Of a DNA stretch of 13,308 nucleotides, positions 1 to 9,249 are shown one piece after another (position 1 is the first letter of the stretch; each line of letters begins with the position of its first letter). The stretch is from Synechococcaceae bacterium Bin_79_3 (GTDB taxonomy: Bacteria > Cyanobacteriota > Cyanobacteriia > PCC-6307 > Cyanobiaceae), in NCBI GenBank assembly GCA_009914645.1, contig VFLB01000077.1, positions 1 through 13,308 of the forward strand, written 5' to 3'. The position numbers and the translations under genes were made by a program. The notes beneath the pieces were generated by a model. The model did no database searches. It had not been told where the DNA came from and saw only the letters and a list, made by a program, of their open reading frames with translations.

Positions 1-557
1 ACTAATGTTTCGTTTTGATCAAAAGGATTACTAGCTAATTGATGCAGTGCTTCATTTAAAGGCTTACGGAAATTATGCTCATATACAGCCTCACTTAATT
101 TAAGATCTGATTCACGATCATCGATATGCTCATCTATCCCCTCACTGCGTAGGTTATCAGGATTGTCTAGGAGTTGTGAATAACAGCGAAGCATAGCTGC
201 AGGGTCCTTAGGATCATTTATTGATTTCTGGTTTGCAAGTAGTTTTGGAGCATTTCTACAGATGTAACCTAATTCCTCATGCCAAGTGTTGAGAGTACTG
301 TAGTTTGTTTGTAGCCAACCTTTTCGGAATGCTGCTTTGTTTGAATTTACTCCTAGACAGGCATATGTCCATTTTGCTAATGCTGATAATGTTTGTATTT
401 TTTGGCTGGTATATGCTTCCTTGTAGTATGAATTTGTATCTTTAGATTCGTTTCCATTAATTACTCGTTGAGATTCGGACCAGCTCAGTATTCCGTGGCA
501 TGCGGCGCAGTTGACAAGTAGAGTTTTAGAATAGGTGCCAGGATTGGGGTGGATCAT
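1..557 (-). CDS. Partial c-type cytochrome-like protein, probably lacking its true N-terminus
   Basis: An open minus-strand frame runs from ATG at 557 off the left edge (185 codons, no stop). Near its start it encodes a single heme-attachment motif, VNCAACHG (Cys-Ala-Ala-Cys-His, residues about 16-20), followed by a mostly hydrophilic region with three more cysteines (TYACLG, GYICRN, MLRCYS). The CxxCH motif supports a covalent heme site. Heme c attachment happens outside the cytoplasm, yet the frame has no signal peptide before the motif and no Shine-Dalgarno sequence before the ATG, and an in-frame stop (579-581) lies just upstream. I therefore suspect a 5'-truncated or broken gene rather than an intact start. 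The family is not recognised. The surrounding DNA is AT-rich. A chance CxxCH in a non-cytochrome is possible. Confidence 0.5.
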   Translation of the reverse strand, partial: MIHPNPGTYSKTLLVNCAACHGILSWSESQRVINGNESKDTNSYYKEAYTSQKIQTLSALAKWTYACLGVNSNKAAFRKGWLQTNYSTLNTWHEELGYICRNAPKLLANQKSINDPKDPAAMLRCYSQLLDNPDNLRSEGIDEHIDDRESDLKLSEAVYEHNFRKPLNEALHQLASNPFDQNETL

Positions 558-607
558 AGGGGTGAATTTTGTTCGCTTTTACTGATTATTCGCTTATTTC
601 CATGTTA

Positions 608-820
608 TTATTGCCTATTTGACTGCTTTTCGCAAGAGCTCTTTCGAGTTACCTGTAATTTTTTTGCTAACCAAGGTACTCCTCTAGGTTCCGCAGTCAC
701 ATTATGTGATTGGATTAGATGCACAGAATATGGCGGTTCAAAAGGATTGTCAGCGTAGAAATCAGGAGCATTTACGCAAAAATCTTCCTCTGGGGTGGGA
801 ATTGCAGAAAATATAATTTT
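608..820 (-). pseudogene. Possible degraded coding remnant upstream of the cytochrome-like fragment
   Basis: A 70-codon minus-strand stretch is open from a stop at 821-823 to a TAA at 608-610. It has no ATG near its beginning; the only conventional alternative start is an internal GTG. The translation is protein-like rather than random, with segments such as APDFYADNPFEPPYSVHL and AEPRGVPWLAKKL. It ends about 50 bases before the cytochrome-like fragment and lies in a different frame. The simplest inference is that both are pieces of one gene broken by frameshift or deletion, but two unrelated pieces or a chance open frame cannot be excluded. No family is recognised. Confidence 0.3.
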
Positions 821-1102
821 TCAAATCAGCAGAGGTTTAATTAATTTGTTTTAGATGCTTACGCATGGTTATTAAAAATAAATGCTGGTATGGGATGTCA
901 ATTTGCTGCCAGACCCAATTCTGGCTAGGTATTATTAGCTTCATATGGGCGTGGCTATGTGGAGTAGGCGTATTGCAGGGGTTGAAACACGTTTGGAGAA
1001 ATATTGCATTTGTATTAGTTTTCAATATTGCTGAACTAGGAATATTGCTTTAACACCCATGGTTAATTATCAGTAATGTTAATGCCTTTGCCGAATTAGT
1101 GT
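821..1102. other. AT-rich intergenic region with no convincing gene
   Basis: This 282-base stretch separates the broken cytochrome-like locus from the 3' end of purB. Two overlapping 62-codon frames exist, plus 865-1053 and minus 837-1025. The plus frame would encode a hydrophobic, tryptophan-rich peptide that could span a membrane, but it has no Shine-Dalgarno sequence and no recognisable relatives. The minus frame is even less protein-like. I see no tRNA, no strong hairpin terminator after purB and no repeat array. Confidence 0.5.
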
Positions 1103-2398
1103 TTAGATTCCCAGTCGTTTATAGATGGTATCCAGCTGGGCTTGGTGTAATTCTGTGCTGAAACATTCTGCTAATTGGCTTGCATTTAGGCTGTTACTAA
1201 TCGCTGGATCAGCCTCGAGATTGGCGCGGAAATCACCCCCTTCCACATTCCATGCCCTGTGGGCATGACCCTGAACCAACCTGTAAGCATCTTCGCGATT
1301 TATACCCTTTTCTACTAGGGCCAGCAGCACCCGTTGGCTAAATACTACGCCGCCATAAATATTAAGATTACGGCTCATATTGGCTGGATACACCTGCAGG
1401 CCAGCAATTACTTTTGTCATTTCTCGCAGGATGAAATGGAGAGTAACGCTCACATCTGGCAGCATCATCCGCTCCACTGAACTGTGGCTGATGTCACGTT
1501 CATGCCATAGGGCCACATTTTCAAGGGCCGCCACTGTGTAACTGCGCAGCACCCTGGCTAAGCCACTAATCCGTTCGCTGCGAATTGGATTGCGTTTATG
1601 GGGCATTGCCGAACTGCCCTTTTGCCCCTTGGCAAATTCCTCCTCTACTTCCAACACATCGCTGCGTTGCAGGTTGCGGATTTCTGTAGAGAACCGTTCC
1701 AGGGAGGTGCCCACTAGGGCAAGGGTTTGCACGTATTCAGCGTGGCGGTCGCGGCCGATCACCTGGGTGCTGGCGATATCTGGGCTGAGGCCGAGCCGCT
1801 TGCAGGCGATCGCCTCCACTTCGGGGTTTGTGTTTGCGTAAGTACCCATGGCACCACTGATCTGGCCTACTGCCACCACCTGCTCCAGCCGCTCCAGCCG
1901 TTCGCGGTTGCGTTCAGTTTCCGCCAGCCAGCCGGCCAGCTTGAATCCAAAGGTGATCGGTTCGCCGTGAATTGCATGGGAGCGGCCGATCATCACGGTG
2001 TTTTTATGGGCGCGCGCTTGCTGGCGAATTGCGTCGGCGAGCTTGTTGAGTTCTTGGCGCAATAGCACCACCGAGGCTTTGAGTTGCAAGGCAAGGCCGC
2101 TATCAAGCACATCGGAGCTGGTCATGCCCACGTGGATATACCTTCCGGCATCCCCCACGTTTTCGTTCACATTGGTTAAAAAGGCGATTACGTCGTGACG
2201 CACTTCAGCTTCTATTTCAAGAATTCGCTCTTGCTTGAAAGCCGCTTTCTTTTTGATTTCTGCCAATGCCTCCGCTGGCACCATTCCCAGCTGTGCTTGG
2301 GCTTCGCAGGCAGCGATTTCCACATCTAGCCAGGATTGAAATTTTGCTTCTTCCGTCCAGATGCTGCCCATCTCCGGCAGGGTATAGCGCTCGATCAA
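1103..2398 (-). CDS. purB: Adenylosuccinate lyase
   Basis: PurB (431 aa, the usual length) catalyses two fumarate-releasing steps in purine synthesis: SAICAR to AICAR, and adenylosuccinate to AMP. It belongs to the fumarase/aspartase superfamily and acts as a cytoplasmic homotetramer. The superfamily signature GSSAMPHKRNP is at residues 261-271, with the flexible-loop serines 262/263. Conserved histidines sit in EVRHDVIAF (His68) and RSHAIHGEP (His141), and TSSDVLDS is at 93-100. Translation begins MIERYTLPEMG from a TTG codon; homologues begin with this same motif, so I keep the TTG although no clear Shine-Dalgarno sequence precedes it. The gene follows a small gene on the same strand by 25 bases, which suggests co-transcription. 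No clear intrinsic terminator is visible downstream. Confidence 0.97.
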   Translation of the reverse strand: MIERYTLPEMGSIWTEEAKFQSWLDVEIAACEAQAQLGMVPAEALAEIKKKAAFKQERILEIEAEVRHDVIAFLTNVNENVGDAGRYIHVGMTSSDVLDSGLALQLKASVVLLRQELNKLADAIRQQARAHKNTVMIGRSHAIHGEPITFGFKLAGWLAETERNRERLERLEQVVAVGQISGAMGTYANTNPEVEAIACKRLGLSPDIASTQVIGRDRHAEYVQTLALVGTSLERFSTEIRNLQRSDVLEVEEEFAKGQKGSSAMPHKRNPIRSERISGLARVLRSYTVAALENVALWHERDISHSSVERMMLPDVSVTLHFILREMTKVIAGLQVYPANMSRNLNIYGGVVFSQRVLLALVEKGINREDAYRLVQGHAHRAWNVEGGDFRANLEADPAISNSLNASQLAECFSTELHQAQLDTIYKRLGI

Positions 2399-2423
2399 GG
2401 CAAATAATTAATCAACTTTCAAT

Positions 2424-2660
2424 CTAGCTAACATTGTGCGTGAGCTTCAATCTTGAAATTTCCCAGTACACCGCTGGCCCCCATGCCTGCTGCCTCACCC
2501 AACAACTGCGCCCATTGCAGTGGATCAATTCGAACGGGGGCAGATCGTGGGGATGCTGCAGAAGTTTTACAAAACAACCTGGCTGCAGCCTGGTTGGGAA
2601 CATCAATACTGTGGCGCTTTGGCTACTCCTTGCTTCGGCATTAGCTAAAGCTTGTGCCAT
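2424..2660 (-). CDS. Small conserved-looking hypothetical protein upstream of purB
   Basis: A 78-residue protein with the core PTRLQPGCFVKLLQHPHDLP followed by PFELIHCNGRSCWVRQQAWG. The alternating hydrophobic and charged pattern with Gly/Pro turns suggests a small all-beta, SH3-like fold; this is inference. The ATG at 2660 is chosen because GAGGAAA lies immediately upstream on the minus strand, a good ribosome binding site. A TTG three codons earlier would place that site inside the gene, and Met20 has no such site. There is no signal peptide and no membrane segment. It ends 25 bases before purB on the same strand and is probably co-transcribed with it. Function unknown. The frame overlaps open plus-strand frames, but its codon pattern and ribosome binding site favour this one. 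Confidence 0.68.
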   Translation of the reverse strand: MAQALANAEARSSQSATVLMFPTRLQPGCFVKLLQHPHDLPPFELIHCNGRSCWVRQQAWGPAVYWEISRLKLTHNVS

Positions 2661-2780
2661 TTTCCTCAAAAATTTTGTTAATTGTGGGGGAATTTTTGAT
2701 TTTGCGGGAATTGCGTTTGAATTTCCTCGGATTTGAGATGCTTTTCTTTTACATAGATCTTTTCAAAATTTGCTTTTGCC

Positions 2781-4039
<1,259 letters not shown>

Positions 4040-4052
4040 CTATCTCTTTTTT

Positions 4053-4451
4053 GTGACCACCTCCAGCACCCAGCGCCCCAGCTATGGCGAACGCAATATC
4101 GCAGCCGCGGAGCTGATCTGTTTTGAAAATCCCCAGCAGGAAAGGCCTTATCACATCGCAATCTCCTTGCCCGAATTTACCTGCAAATGCCCGTTTTCTG
4201 GTTATCCAGATTTCGCAAAGCTCCAGCTCAATTATCAGCCAGGCCCGAAAGTATTGGAATTAAAAGCAATTAAGCTTTATGTGAACAGCTGGCGTGATTG
4301 CAGTATTTCCCATGAAGAAGTAGTGAATCGCATTCTGGATGATTTTGTGTCCGCAGCTGAACCAAATTGGATGGAATTAGTGGCTGATTTTAATCCTAGA
4401 GGCAATGTTCACACTGTTATTACAGTGCACCATGGTTCACAGCAGCTTTAG
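4053..4451 (+). CDS. queF: NADPH-dependent 7-cyano-7-deazaguanine reductase (QueF, type I)
   Basis: QueF reduces preQ0 to preQ1 in queuosine biosynthesis for tRNA modification. At 132 aa it is the short, single-domain type I form with a tunnelling fold. The catalytic region [14 protein letters not shown] (residues 41-54) holds the nucleophile Cys46, which forms the thioimide with substrate, and the acid Asp53. The NADPH/substrate region [22 protein letters not shown] follows, then DFNPRGN near the C-terminus. Translation starts at GTG 4053; no Shine-Dalgarno sequence is visible, only a pyrimidine-rich tract (about 4029-4052). I see no preQ1 riboswitch upstream. The 3' end overlaps the convergent ccs1 by 32 bases. 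Confidence 0.95.
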   Translation: MTTSSTQRPSYGERNIAAAELICFENPQQERPYHIAISLPEFTCKCPFSGYPDFAKLQLNYQPGPKVLELKAIKLYVNSWRDCSISHEEVVNRILDDFVSAAEPNWMELVADFNPRGNVHTVITVHHGSQQL

Positions 4452-5739
4452 CAATTAAAGGAAGCTCATCTGCAAATGCGGTGAGATTTCGATTGCAGAG
4501 GCCACCAATATGCAACTTATCACCATCAACTATTGCCCAAATCTGTCGTGTTGCAATAAGGCTTAGTCCGCCACCTAAAAGTAAAATCGCAAAGCCTGTA
4601 TAAACTAAAGGTACGCCTGGGTCGCGTTTTATAAGTAGTCCGCTAGCTGGCAGCACATCAACAAGCCGTATTGGTAAACCTTCAATTTCAATAGCATCAC
4701 CCCCTACAGGTAGAAGACCTAGCAGTTCACTACCCGCTGCAAATACTTGGGCAGGACCGATTTCAGTTTGCAATGCTATTAATACTGGATTTGAGCCATC
4801 TGGTTTGGTTGGTATCACCAATCCCCACACCTGTTCACCCAGTTCAGGAAAGGTTTGTAATGGCAATTGCAGCAAAGGGCTATTACCGAGCTGAAGGGTT
4901 ATGGCGGCCAAAGACCAGTCTGCCTGGTAAATAGTGATACCTCGATGCCGTATCGGATGGTTAACGCTTACTTTTGCAGCTACCGGCGTTATGGAATTGC
5001 TATCGCGTAATTCCAAGCTTGAGCTGAATTGTTCAGGACGGCCAACTGGATCTCGATCAATAGCAAATTTGTTTAACAACAATTCCAATTGTGTTTCCCC
5101 GCCCCGGTTGAGCAGTTCTAACGAACGACCCGGTGCTAAGTAGCGCTCTAATCTTTGGCCGCCAAATGCACCAATTACTGCACCCACCATGAAAACAATC
5201 AAGCCTCCATGCACAAGTAGCGGCCCCACTCTGCCAATCAATCCTCGCCTAGCTGCCAATCGATTATTAGCTGGTTTTACAGCCCAACCGTTTTTATTTA
5301 AGTGGCTTGCTAATTCCAAAAGGGCTGCATCACCAGCTGGATTATTAATGCTAGTGGCAACAGCTAATTTGCTTAATTGCCTTGGTTGCTGGTAATCAAG
5401 CCAGCGCAATCCAGCTTTTAAGGCCGGCCATTGGCGTCGCAGGCTGCAAAGTAATAGTGCTATCGCGAGCCAAGCAAGTAAAAACAAAAACCAGTTGCTT
5501 GTATAAAGGTGATCCAGCTCCCAAGCAAGCAGCTGTTTGCCTCTAACAACACCAAGCCAGGGATGAAGGTTATATCGCTCTATGTAGAAAGTGTTGGGTT
5601 CCCCTTGAGGAATCGCAGTGCCAATAGCACTACTAGCAGCAATCGCCAGCAGCAAAACAATGGCAACTCTGAGATCTGAAAGCCAAGCAGCTAGTTTGTT
5701 TGCCGATTGTTTGATCAATTTAAATAATCCAAATTTCAT
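4420..5739 (-). CDS. ccs1: Cytochrome c biogenesis protein Ccs1 (ResB family)
   Basis: Ccs1 (also called CcsB or ResB) works with CcsA in System II cytochrome c maturation, delivering and ligating heme to apocytochromes on the lumen side of the membrane. The protein has 439 aa. Membrane segments are visible at about 24-43, 82-99, 170-192 and 377-397, with a large hydrophilic domain between the third and fourth. His177 in GPLLVHGGL is a likely heme-ligand position. I start at ATG 5739 rather than at an upstream in-frame start at 5808. This ATG overlaps the ccdA stop as ATGA, and the protein then begins [12 protein letters not shown] ahead of the first membrane helix, as in the family. It is the last gene of ftsW-ccdA-ccs1. 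CcsA is not in this window. Confidence 0.93.
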   Translation of the reverse strand: MKFGLFKLIKQSANKLAAWLSDLRVAIVLLLAIAASSAIGTAIPQGEPNTFYIERYNLHPWLGVVRGKQLLAWELDHLYTSNWFLFLLAWLAIALLLCSLRRQWPALKAGLRWLDYQQPRQLSKLAVATSINNPAGDAALLELASHLNKNGWAVKPANNRLAARRGLIGRVGPLLVHGGLIVFMVGAVIGAFGGQRLERYLAPGRSLELLNRGGETQLELLLNKFAIDRDPVGRPEQFSSSLELRDSNSITPVAAKVSVNHPIRHRGITIYQADWSLAAITLQLGNSPLLQLPLQTFPELGEQVWGLVIPTKPDGSNPVLIALQTEIGPAQVFAAGSELLGLLPVGGDAIEIEGLPIRLVDVLPASGLLIKRDPGVPLVYTGFAILLLGGGLSLIATRQIWAIVDGDKLHIGGLCNRNLTAFADELPLIAKAAVNHGAL

Positions 5740-6470
5740 GAAAGGCGTGCCACCAAACTCAATCCCCCTAAAGCCACCAGTACAGCGCCGCTGATGGGGG
5801 GGATCCACCTACTTACCTCCCTCAGTGCTAGAAGTTTTGGTAGTGATGCTGCCAAGGTGCCCGCCAAGAGCAATGGCAGCACCTGGCCTGCACCAAAACA
5901 GGCAAGTAAACCCATCCCCACCAGTGGATGGCCGGTTTCAGCAATCCAGGCAAGCAGCACAGCCAAAACTGGTGTAGTGCAAGGAGATGCGGCTAAGCCA
6001 AAGGCAAGGCCAGCAGCTAAGGGCGCCAGCACTGGAGGTACTTTTTGACGCCAGCGTTCAGGATCAGGGCCAGCCGGTAGGCGTAAGGGCACTAAGCCAA
6101 GCAGGTTTAACCCCATCACCACCGCTAATACCGCTACCACTAAAGAAACTCCCTCTGGGGTTTGGCCATAAAGGCTGCCCAGCAAAGCACTGGCAGTGCC
6201 AAGGCACACCAAAGCAGCCACTACCCCAATACAAAAACCCAAGCTGCGTTGCCAGGGGCTGCCGGCCGCTGGTTTGCCCTCTTCCGCCCCAAAGCCAGCA
6301 AGGTATGCAAGGCTCAAGGGCAATATCGACAAACTGCAAGGTCCAAGGCTGGTGAGCAAACCAGCGCCAAATATCAAGCCGAAAGTGCCAGGCCCTGGTT
6401 GCTGCAACGCACTGCGCAGCAGTTGTTCGCTGCTGCGGGCGAGATCACCGATAGCTAAGGAAAAGTCCAC
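5736..6470 (-). CDS. ccdA: Thiol-disulfide transporter CcdA
   Basis: CcdA (DsbD transmembrane family, 244 aa) carries reducing equivalents across the thylakoid or plasma membrane to keep apocytochrome CxxCH cysteines reduced for heme attachment. About six hydrophobic segments are visible. The two redox cysteines lie in the expected symmetric motifs, [10 protein letters not shown] (Cys45) and [10 protein letters not shown] (Cys164). The start is GTG at 6470; the purine-rich AAGG lies directly against it, so start spacing is imperfect, but the frame has no better choice near the N-terminus. The gene lies 41 bases after ftsW and is coupled to ccs1 by the ATGA overlap, consistent with the pair acting in one pathway. 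Confidence 0.94.
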   Translation of the reverse strand: MDFSLAIGDLARSSEQLLRSALQQPGPGTFGLIFGAGLLTSLGPCSLSILPLSLAYLAGFGAEEGKPAAGSPWQRSLGFCIGVVAALVCLGTASALLGSLYGQTPEGVSLVVAVLAVVMGLNLLGLVPLRLPAGPDPERWRQKVPPVLAPLAAGLAFGLAASPCTTPVLAVLLAWIAETGHPLVGMGLLACFGAGQVLPLLLAGTLAASLPKLLALREVSRWIPPISGAVLVALGGLSLVARLS

Positions 6471-6511
6471 CCTTAGAGCCTATCCACAAGTGGTAACAAC
6501 CCAATGACTTG

Positions 6512-7675
6512 TTAAGAGTGCTGCTCAGCTGATTCCAAGGAACAACGAAATAATAGTGCTGCAGTGGCAAGGCTAGCTAGCAACGAGTTGCCGCCATAAC
6601 TGATTAGAGGTAAAGGCAAGCCGGTGGTGGGCATGGCTCCACTGGCTACCGCAATATTCATAACCGATTGCCCAACAAGTAAGGCGGTGCAGCCGATAGC
6701 AACCAATCGAGTTTGGTTGTTGCGGGCCCGCATCGCTACTTGTAAACCCACAACAGCAAATATTGCCAGGAAGAGCAGCAGCACTAAAGAACCAATAAAA
6801 CCAAATTCTTCGGCGTAAACAGCAAAAATGAAATCTGTGGTTTGGATGGGCAAATACATCATTTTTTGGGTGCTAAGGCCATAACCAGTACCCGTTATGC
6901 CACCTGAGCCAATCGCTAATAAGCTTTGTACTAACTGATATCCGTTGCCTTGGGGATCTTTCCAGGGATCAAGAAAGGAGGTAACCCTGAGGCGTTGGTA
7001 TTCATTAGCCATGATGCTGATGCTGCCAACTACCCCACCAAGGCCGGCACTTCCCAATAGCCAGGCAAGGGGGAGCCCTGAGGCAAGGGCGATAAGCCAA
7101 AGCAATAGCCCGGTGAGTGCCGCAGTGCTGAGGTTTGGCTGTTTAAGGATCAACAAGATCAAAACAGCAAATAATGCAAGCCAACCAAGCCTTTGTTCTG
7201 CTCCCATGCGGCGCCAATTTGCAAACAAGGTGGCCCCTTGCAATACCACAAACGGTTTGATTAATTCTGTTGGTTGCAGTTGGATTGGCCCTAATACCAA
7301 CCAACGGCTGGCCCCGTTAACTGTTGTGCCCATCACCAAGGTGAGGGCAATCAAGCCAAGCCCAATTACAAGCGCAGGGCCAGCTAAGCGCAGCCACCGC
7401 CTCAATGGCGAACGAATAATTACTAAAAACAAACCCCAGCTGGCCACGAGCCAGATCAATTGACGCTTAATTGTGTAAAGAGCATCGCCCATTTCCCTGG
7501 CTGACACCCACCAACTTGCCGATGCCAAAATCAACAAGCCAAAAGCGCTCCAAGCCACTATTAGGCCAAATAGCAAGCGTGTTTCCGCCGGCCAAAGGCT
7601 CAGATTTAGTGGCAACAAACCGGAGCTTGAGTGGGTACCAACCCGGGCCATATGGATCAGAGCTTTAAAGCTCAT
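6512..7675 (-). CDS. ftsW: Cell division peptidoglycan polymerase FtsW (SEDS family)
   Basis: FtsW is the SEDS glycosyltransferase that polymerises septal peptidoglycan with its class b PBP partner at the divisome. The protein (387 aa) has about ten membrane segments. Signature regions are GASRWLVLGPIQLQPTELIK (121-140), LPIQTTDFIFAVYAEEFG (275-292, with the expected catalytic Asp281) and PTTGLPLPLISYGGNS (349-364). RodA is the alternative, but the PTTG..PLISYGG form and the TTDFIF loop fit FtsW well. ATG 7675 is used; ATG at 7651 is also possible and neither has a clear Shine-Dalgarno sequence. It is the first gene after the apcC terminator, so it probably has its own promoter in 7676-7712. 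Confidence 0.92.
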   Translation of the reverse strand: MSFKALIHMARVGTHSSSGLLPLNLSLWPAETRLLFGLIVAWSAFGLLILASASWWVSAREMGDALYTIKRQLIWLVASWGLFLVIIRSPLRRWLRLAGPALVIGLGLIALTLVMGTTVNGASRWLVLGPIQLQPTELIKPFVVLQGATLFANWRRMGAEQRLGWLALFAVLILLILKQPNLSTAALTGLLLWLIALASGLPLAWLLGSAGLGGVVGSISIMANEYQRLRVTSFLDPWKDPQGNGYQLVQSLLAIGSGGITGTGYGLSTQKMMYLPIQTTDFIFAVYAEEFGFIGSLVLLLFLAIFAVVGLQVAMRARNNQTRLVAIGCTALLVGQSVMNIAVASGAMPTTGLPLPLISYGGNSLLASLATAALLFRCSLESAEQHS

Positions 7676-7714
7676 TTAGCCGCTTTATCCACTTCTTGGC
7701 CCGTCTTTAGGGAC

Positions 7715-7741
7715 AAAAAAAAGCCCGGCTAGGCCGGGCTT
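7715..7741 (-). terminator. Intrinsic terminator of the apc operon
   Basis: On the minus strand, five bases after the apcC stop, AAGCCCGGC and GCCGGGCTT form a perfect 9-bp GC-rich stem with a 3-base loop (7721-7741). The downstream arm runs directly into eight T residues (7722-7715). This is a textbook Rho-independent terminator separating apcC from ftsW. Confidence 0.93.
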
Positions 7742-7746
7742 GGAAT

Positions 7747-7947
7747 TCAGTTGCCAACATTGATTTGGCGTTTTCCGGTAACTAATTCAACTTTAAGAAT
7801 TTTGCCTCCCTGTTTCATAATTCGCTGCTGTTCAGCAAACCAGCTGTCGTAGGGCACCCACTTGGTGAAGTAGGTATTTTGCAATTCCCTTTGGGTTCTC
7901 ACCTTTTCGGGAGAAGGAATGCAAGCGGTGATTTTAAAGAGGCGCAT
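7747..7947 (-). CDS. apcC: Allophycocyanin core linker LC7.8 (ApcC)
   Basis: ApcC is the small linker capping the ends of the phycobilisome core cylinders and tuning the allophycocyanin trimers at those positions. The 66-aa length and CpcD-like fold sequence MRLFKITACIPSPEKVRTQR, followed by ELQNTYFTKWVPYDSWF and GGKILKVELVTGK, are diagnostic. The start at 7947 is set by a strong AGGAG four bases upstream. The first base of that site is the last base of the apcB stop codon. This is the last gene of the apcABC transcript, followed directly by the terminator. Confidence 0.97.
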   Translation of the reverse strand: MRLFKITACIPSPEKVRTQRELQNTYFTKWVPYDSWFAEQQRIMKQGGKILKVELVTGKRQINVGN

Positions 7948-7951
7948 AGGG

Positions 7952-7956
7952 CTCCT
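7952..7956 (-). promoter_or_regulatory. apcC ribosome binding site overlapping the apcB stop
   Basis: AGGAG lies four bases before the apcC ATG and shares its first A with the TGA stop of apcB. Ribosomes finishing apcB therefore stand on the apcC binding site, which suggests coupled or competitive re-initiation. Confidence 0.75.
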
Positions 7957-8444
7957 CAGTTTCCAAGGCCAGAGCAGATGTAGTCGAGGTAAACAGCCAT
8001 TTCACGGCCGGCATCAGCGCCAACAAGAGAAGCTGTGGCTTCTTTCATTGCTTGAATCGCCTGGACGGTGGCACCTATAGGTACCCCTAGTGAGTTGTAA
8101 GTTTCCTTGAGACCATTCAAAACCCTTTCATCGAGGATTGAAGTGTCGCCAGCCAACATGGCATAGGTGGCATAGCGGAGGTAGTAATCCATGTCGCGTA
8201 TGCAGGCTGCATAACGACGGGTGGTGTACATGTTGCCGCCTGGACGGGTGATGTCTGAATAAAGAAGAGCCTTTGAAACAGCATCGCTGATGATCGCAGC
8301 TGAATTGGCGCTGATCGTGGTAGCCGCACGCACCCGCAGTTCACCACTGGTGAAGTACTGCTCAAGGCGCCCCATGGCATTTGTGTCTAGGTACAAGCCC
8401 TGAACATCTGATTGGTTGATGACGTTGGTGATCGCGTCTTGCAT
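7956..8444 (-). CDS. apcB: Allophycocyanin beta subunit (ApcB)
   Basis: ApcB pairs with ApcA to form the allophycocyanin monomers that stack as trimers in the phycobilisome core and pass energy to the terminal emitters. The protein has 162 aa. Phycocyanobilin attaches at Cys81 in [20 protein letters not shown]. Asn71 in RPGGNMY is the residue gamma-N-methylated in beta-type subunits. [20 protein letters not shown] closes the chain as in the family. AGGG lies about five bases before the ATG. The gene is 39 bases after apcA. It is distinguished from ApcF/ApcD by its operon position and its match to canonical ApcB. Confidence 0.98.
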   Translation of the reverse strand: MQDAITNVINQSDVQGLYLDTNAMGRLEQYFTSGELRVRAATTISANSAAIISDAVSKALLYSDITRPGGNMYTTRRYAACIRDMDYYLRYATYAMLAGDTSILDERVLNGLKETYNSLGVPIGATVQAIQAMKEATASLVGADAGREMAVYLDYICSGLGN

Positions 8445-8483
8445 GGATCCCTGAGGGTGATGTGGTGAATGCGGTCGGGGCTT

Positions 8484-8969
8484 TTAAGAAAGGGCGCCGA
8501 TCAGGTAATCGAAATAAGAACCAGCTTCCTCGGCATCAGCTCCGGTAAGCAAGCCCATGGCTGCGCTCTTCATTTCCCGCACAGCAGAGGCCATGGCCTC
8601 AAGGGGGGTGCCAAGAGCTCTATACATTTCTTTGGCTCCAATTACCCCGATTTCTTCAATCGGGGTAACGTCGCCAGCTACTACGCCGTAGGTAACAAGG
8701 CGTAAGTAGTAGTCCATGTCACGTAGACAGGTAGCGGTCATCTCCTCGCCATAGGCGTTTCCGCCCGGGGAGATGACGTCGGGACGACGTTGGAAAAGCG
8801 CGCCGCCAGCCTGCTTCACAATCCGCTCACGACCCTCGGCCAAGACCTGAGCAACGCGAAGACGGCGTTGGCCGCCGGTCACGAAAGCTTTGATCTGGTC
8901 GAGTTCGCCAGGGCTGAGATAGCGGGCCTCGGCATCCGCGTTAATGATCGAGTTGGAGACGATGCTCAT
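8484..8969 (-). CDS. apcA: Allophycocyanin alpha subunit (ApcA)
   Basis: This is the alpha partner of allophycocyanin (161 aa). Phycocyanobilin is bound at Cys81 in [19 protein letters not shown]. The start [20 protein letters not shown] and the end [19 protein letters not shown] are canonical for ApcA rather than ApcD. GAGG lies nine bases before the ATG. The 319 bases separating it from apcE include an AT-rich inverted repeat at the apcE stop and probably a separate promoter, since ApcA/B are needed in large excess over ApcE. Confidence 0.98.
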   Translation of the reverse strand: MSIVSNSIINADAEARYLSPGELDQIKAFVTGGQRRLRVAQVLAEGRERIVKQAGGALFQRRPDVISPGGNAYGEEMTATCLRDMDYYLRLVTYGVVAGDVTPIEEIGVIGAKEMYRALGTPLEAMASAVREMKSAAMGLLTGADAEEAGSYFDYLIGALS

Positions 8970-9249
8970 GCAATTCTGCCTCGAAGCAAGGGGCCACCAA
9001 AGCGGAGGCCGGGGTCCTGTGGGTTTGGGTGCTTCCAGTTGGAACTGGTTGCTTAGCCAGTGTGCCTGATCGAGGAGGCTTTTTGCTGAAATTGTTCAAA
9101 ATATCCTTGATTGTGGTAACAGTTCTTCATGGCCCGCAGCGGTTGCATCGCAAAGCAAAAGCCAGTGGCCACAATCACTTTCATCTATGTGTAAATAAAT
9201 ATATTGCTATTGTTGATTAAATTAATTCAACCGCTTTAATTGAAATACT
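8970..9249 (-). promoter_or_regulatory. apcA leader and probable promoter region
   Basis: No protein is supported in this stretch; the open plus-strand frames at 8790-9056 and 9029-9220 show no family features. The part nearest apcE (about 9181-9249) is very AT-rich and could hold the apcA promoter, but I cannot fix the -35/-10 elements. The part nearest apcA contains short complementary segments: CCAGTT (9035-9040), AACTGG (9043-9048) and CCAGT (9057-9061). A 9-bp pair is also present, TGATTGTGG (9108-9116) with CCACAATCA (9169-9177). An apcA mRNA leader with secondary structure is plausible. Confidence 0.5.

Noticed and set aside
865..1053. 62-codon plus-strand frame encoding a hydrophobic, tryptophan-rich peptide
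   Set aside because: No ribosome binding site, no recognised relatives, AT-rich surroundings and an equally long opposing frame; kept only as a remark in the intergenic entry.
1590..2198. Plus-strand open frames opposite purB
   Set aside because: Antisense shadows of an unambiguous adenylosuccinate lyase.
5740..5808. Upstream in-frame extension of ccs1
   Set aside because: It would add 23 atypical residues read inside ccdA; the ATGA overlap start gives the family-like N-terminus.
5794..6507. Several long plus-strand frames opposite ccdA
   Set aside because: They are antisense frames of a GC-rich membrane protein gene with clear CcdA motifs; their translations have no family features.
9071..9085. 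Plus-strand GCCT/AGGC plus T-run resembling a terminator near 9064-9084
   Set aside because: Stem of only four pairs and no plus-strand gene upstream for it to end.
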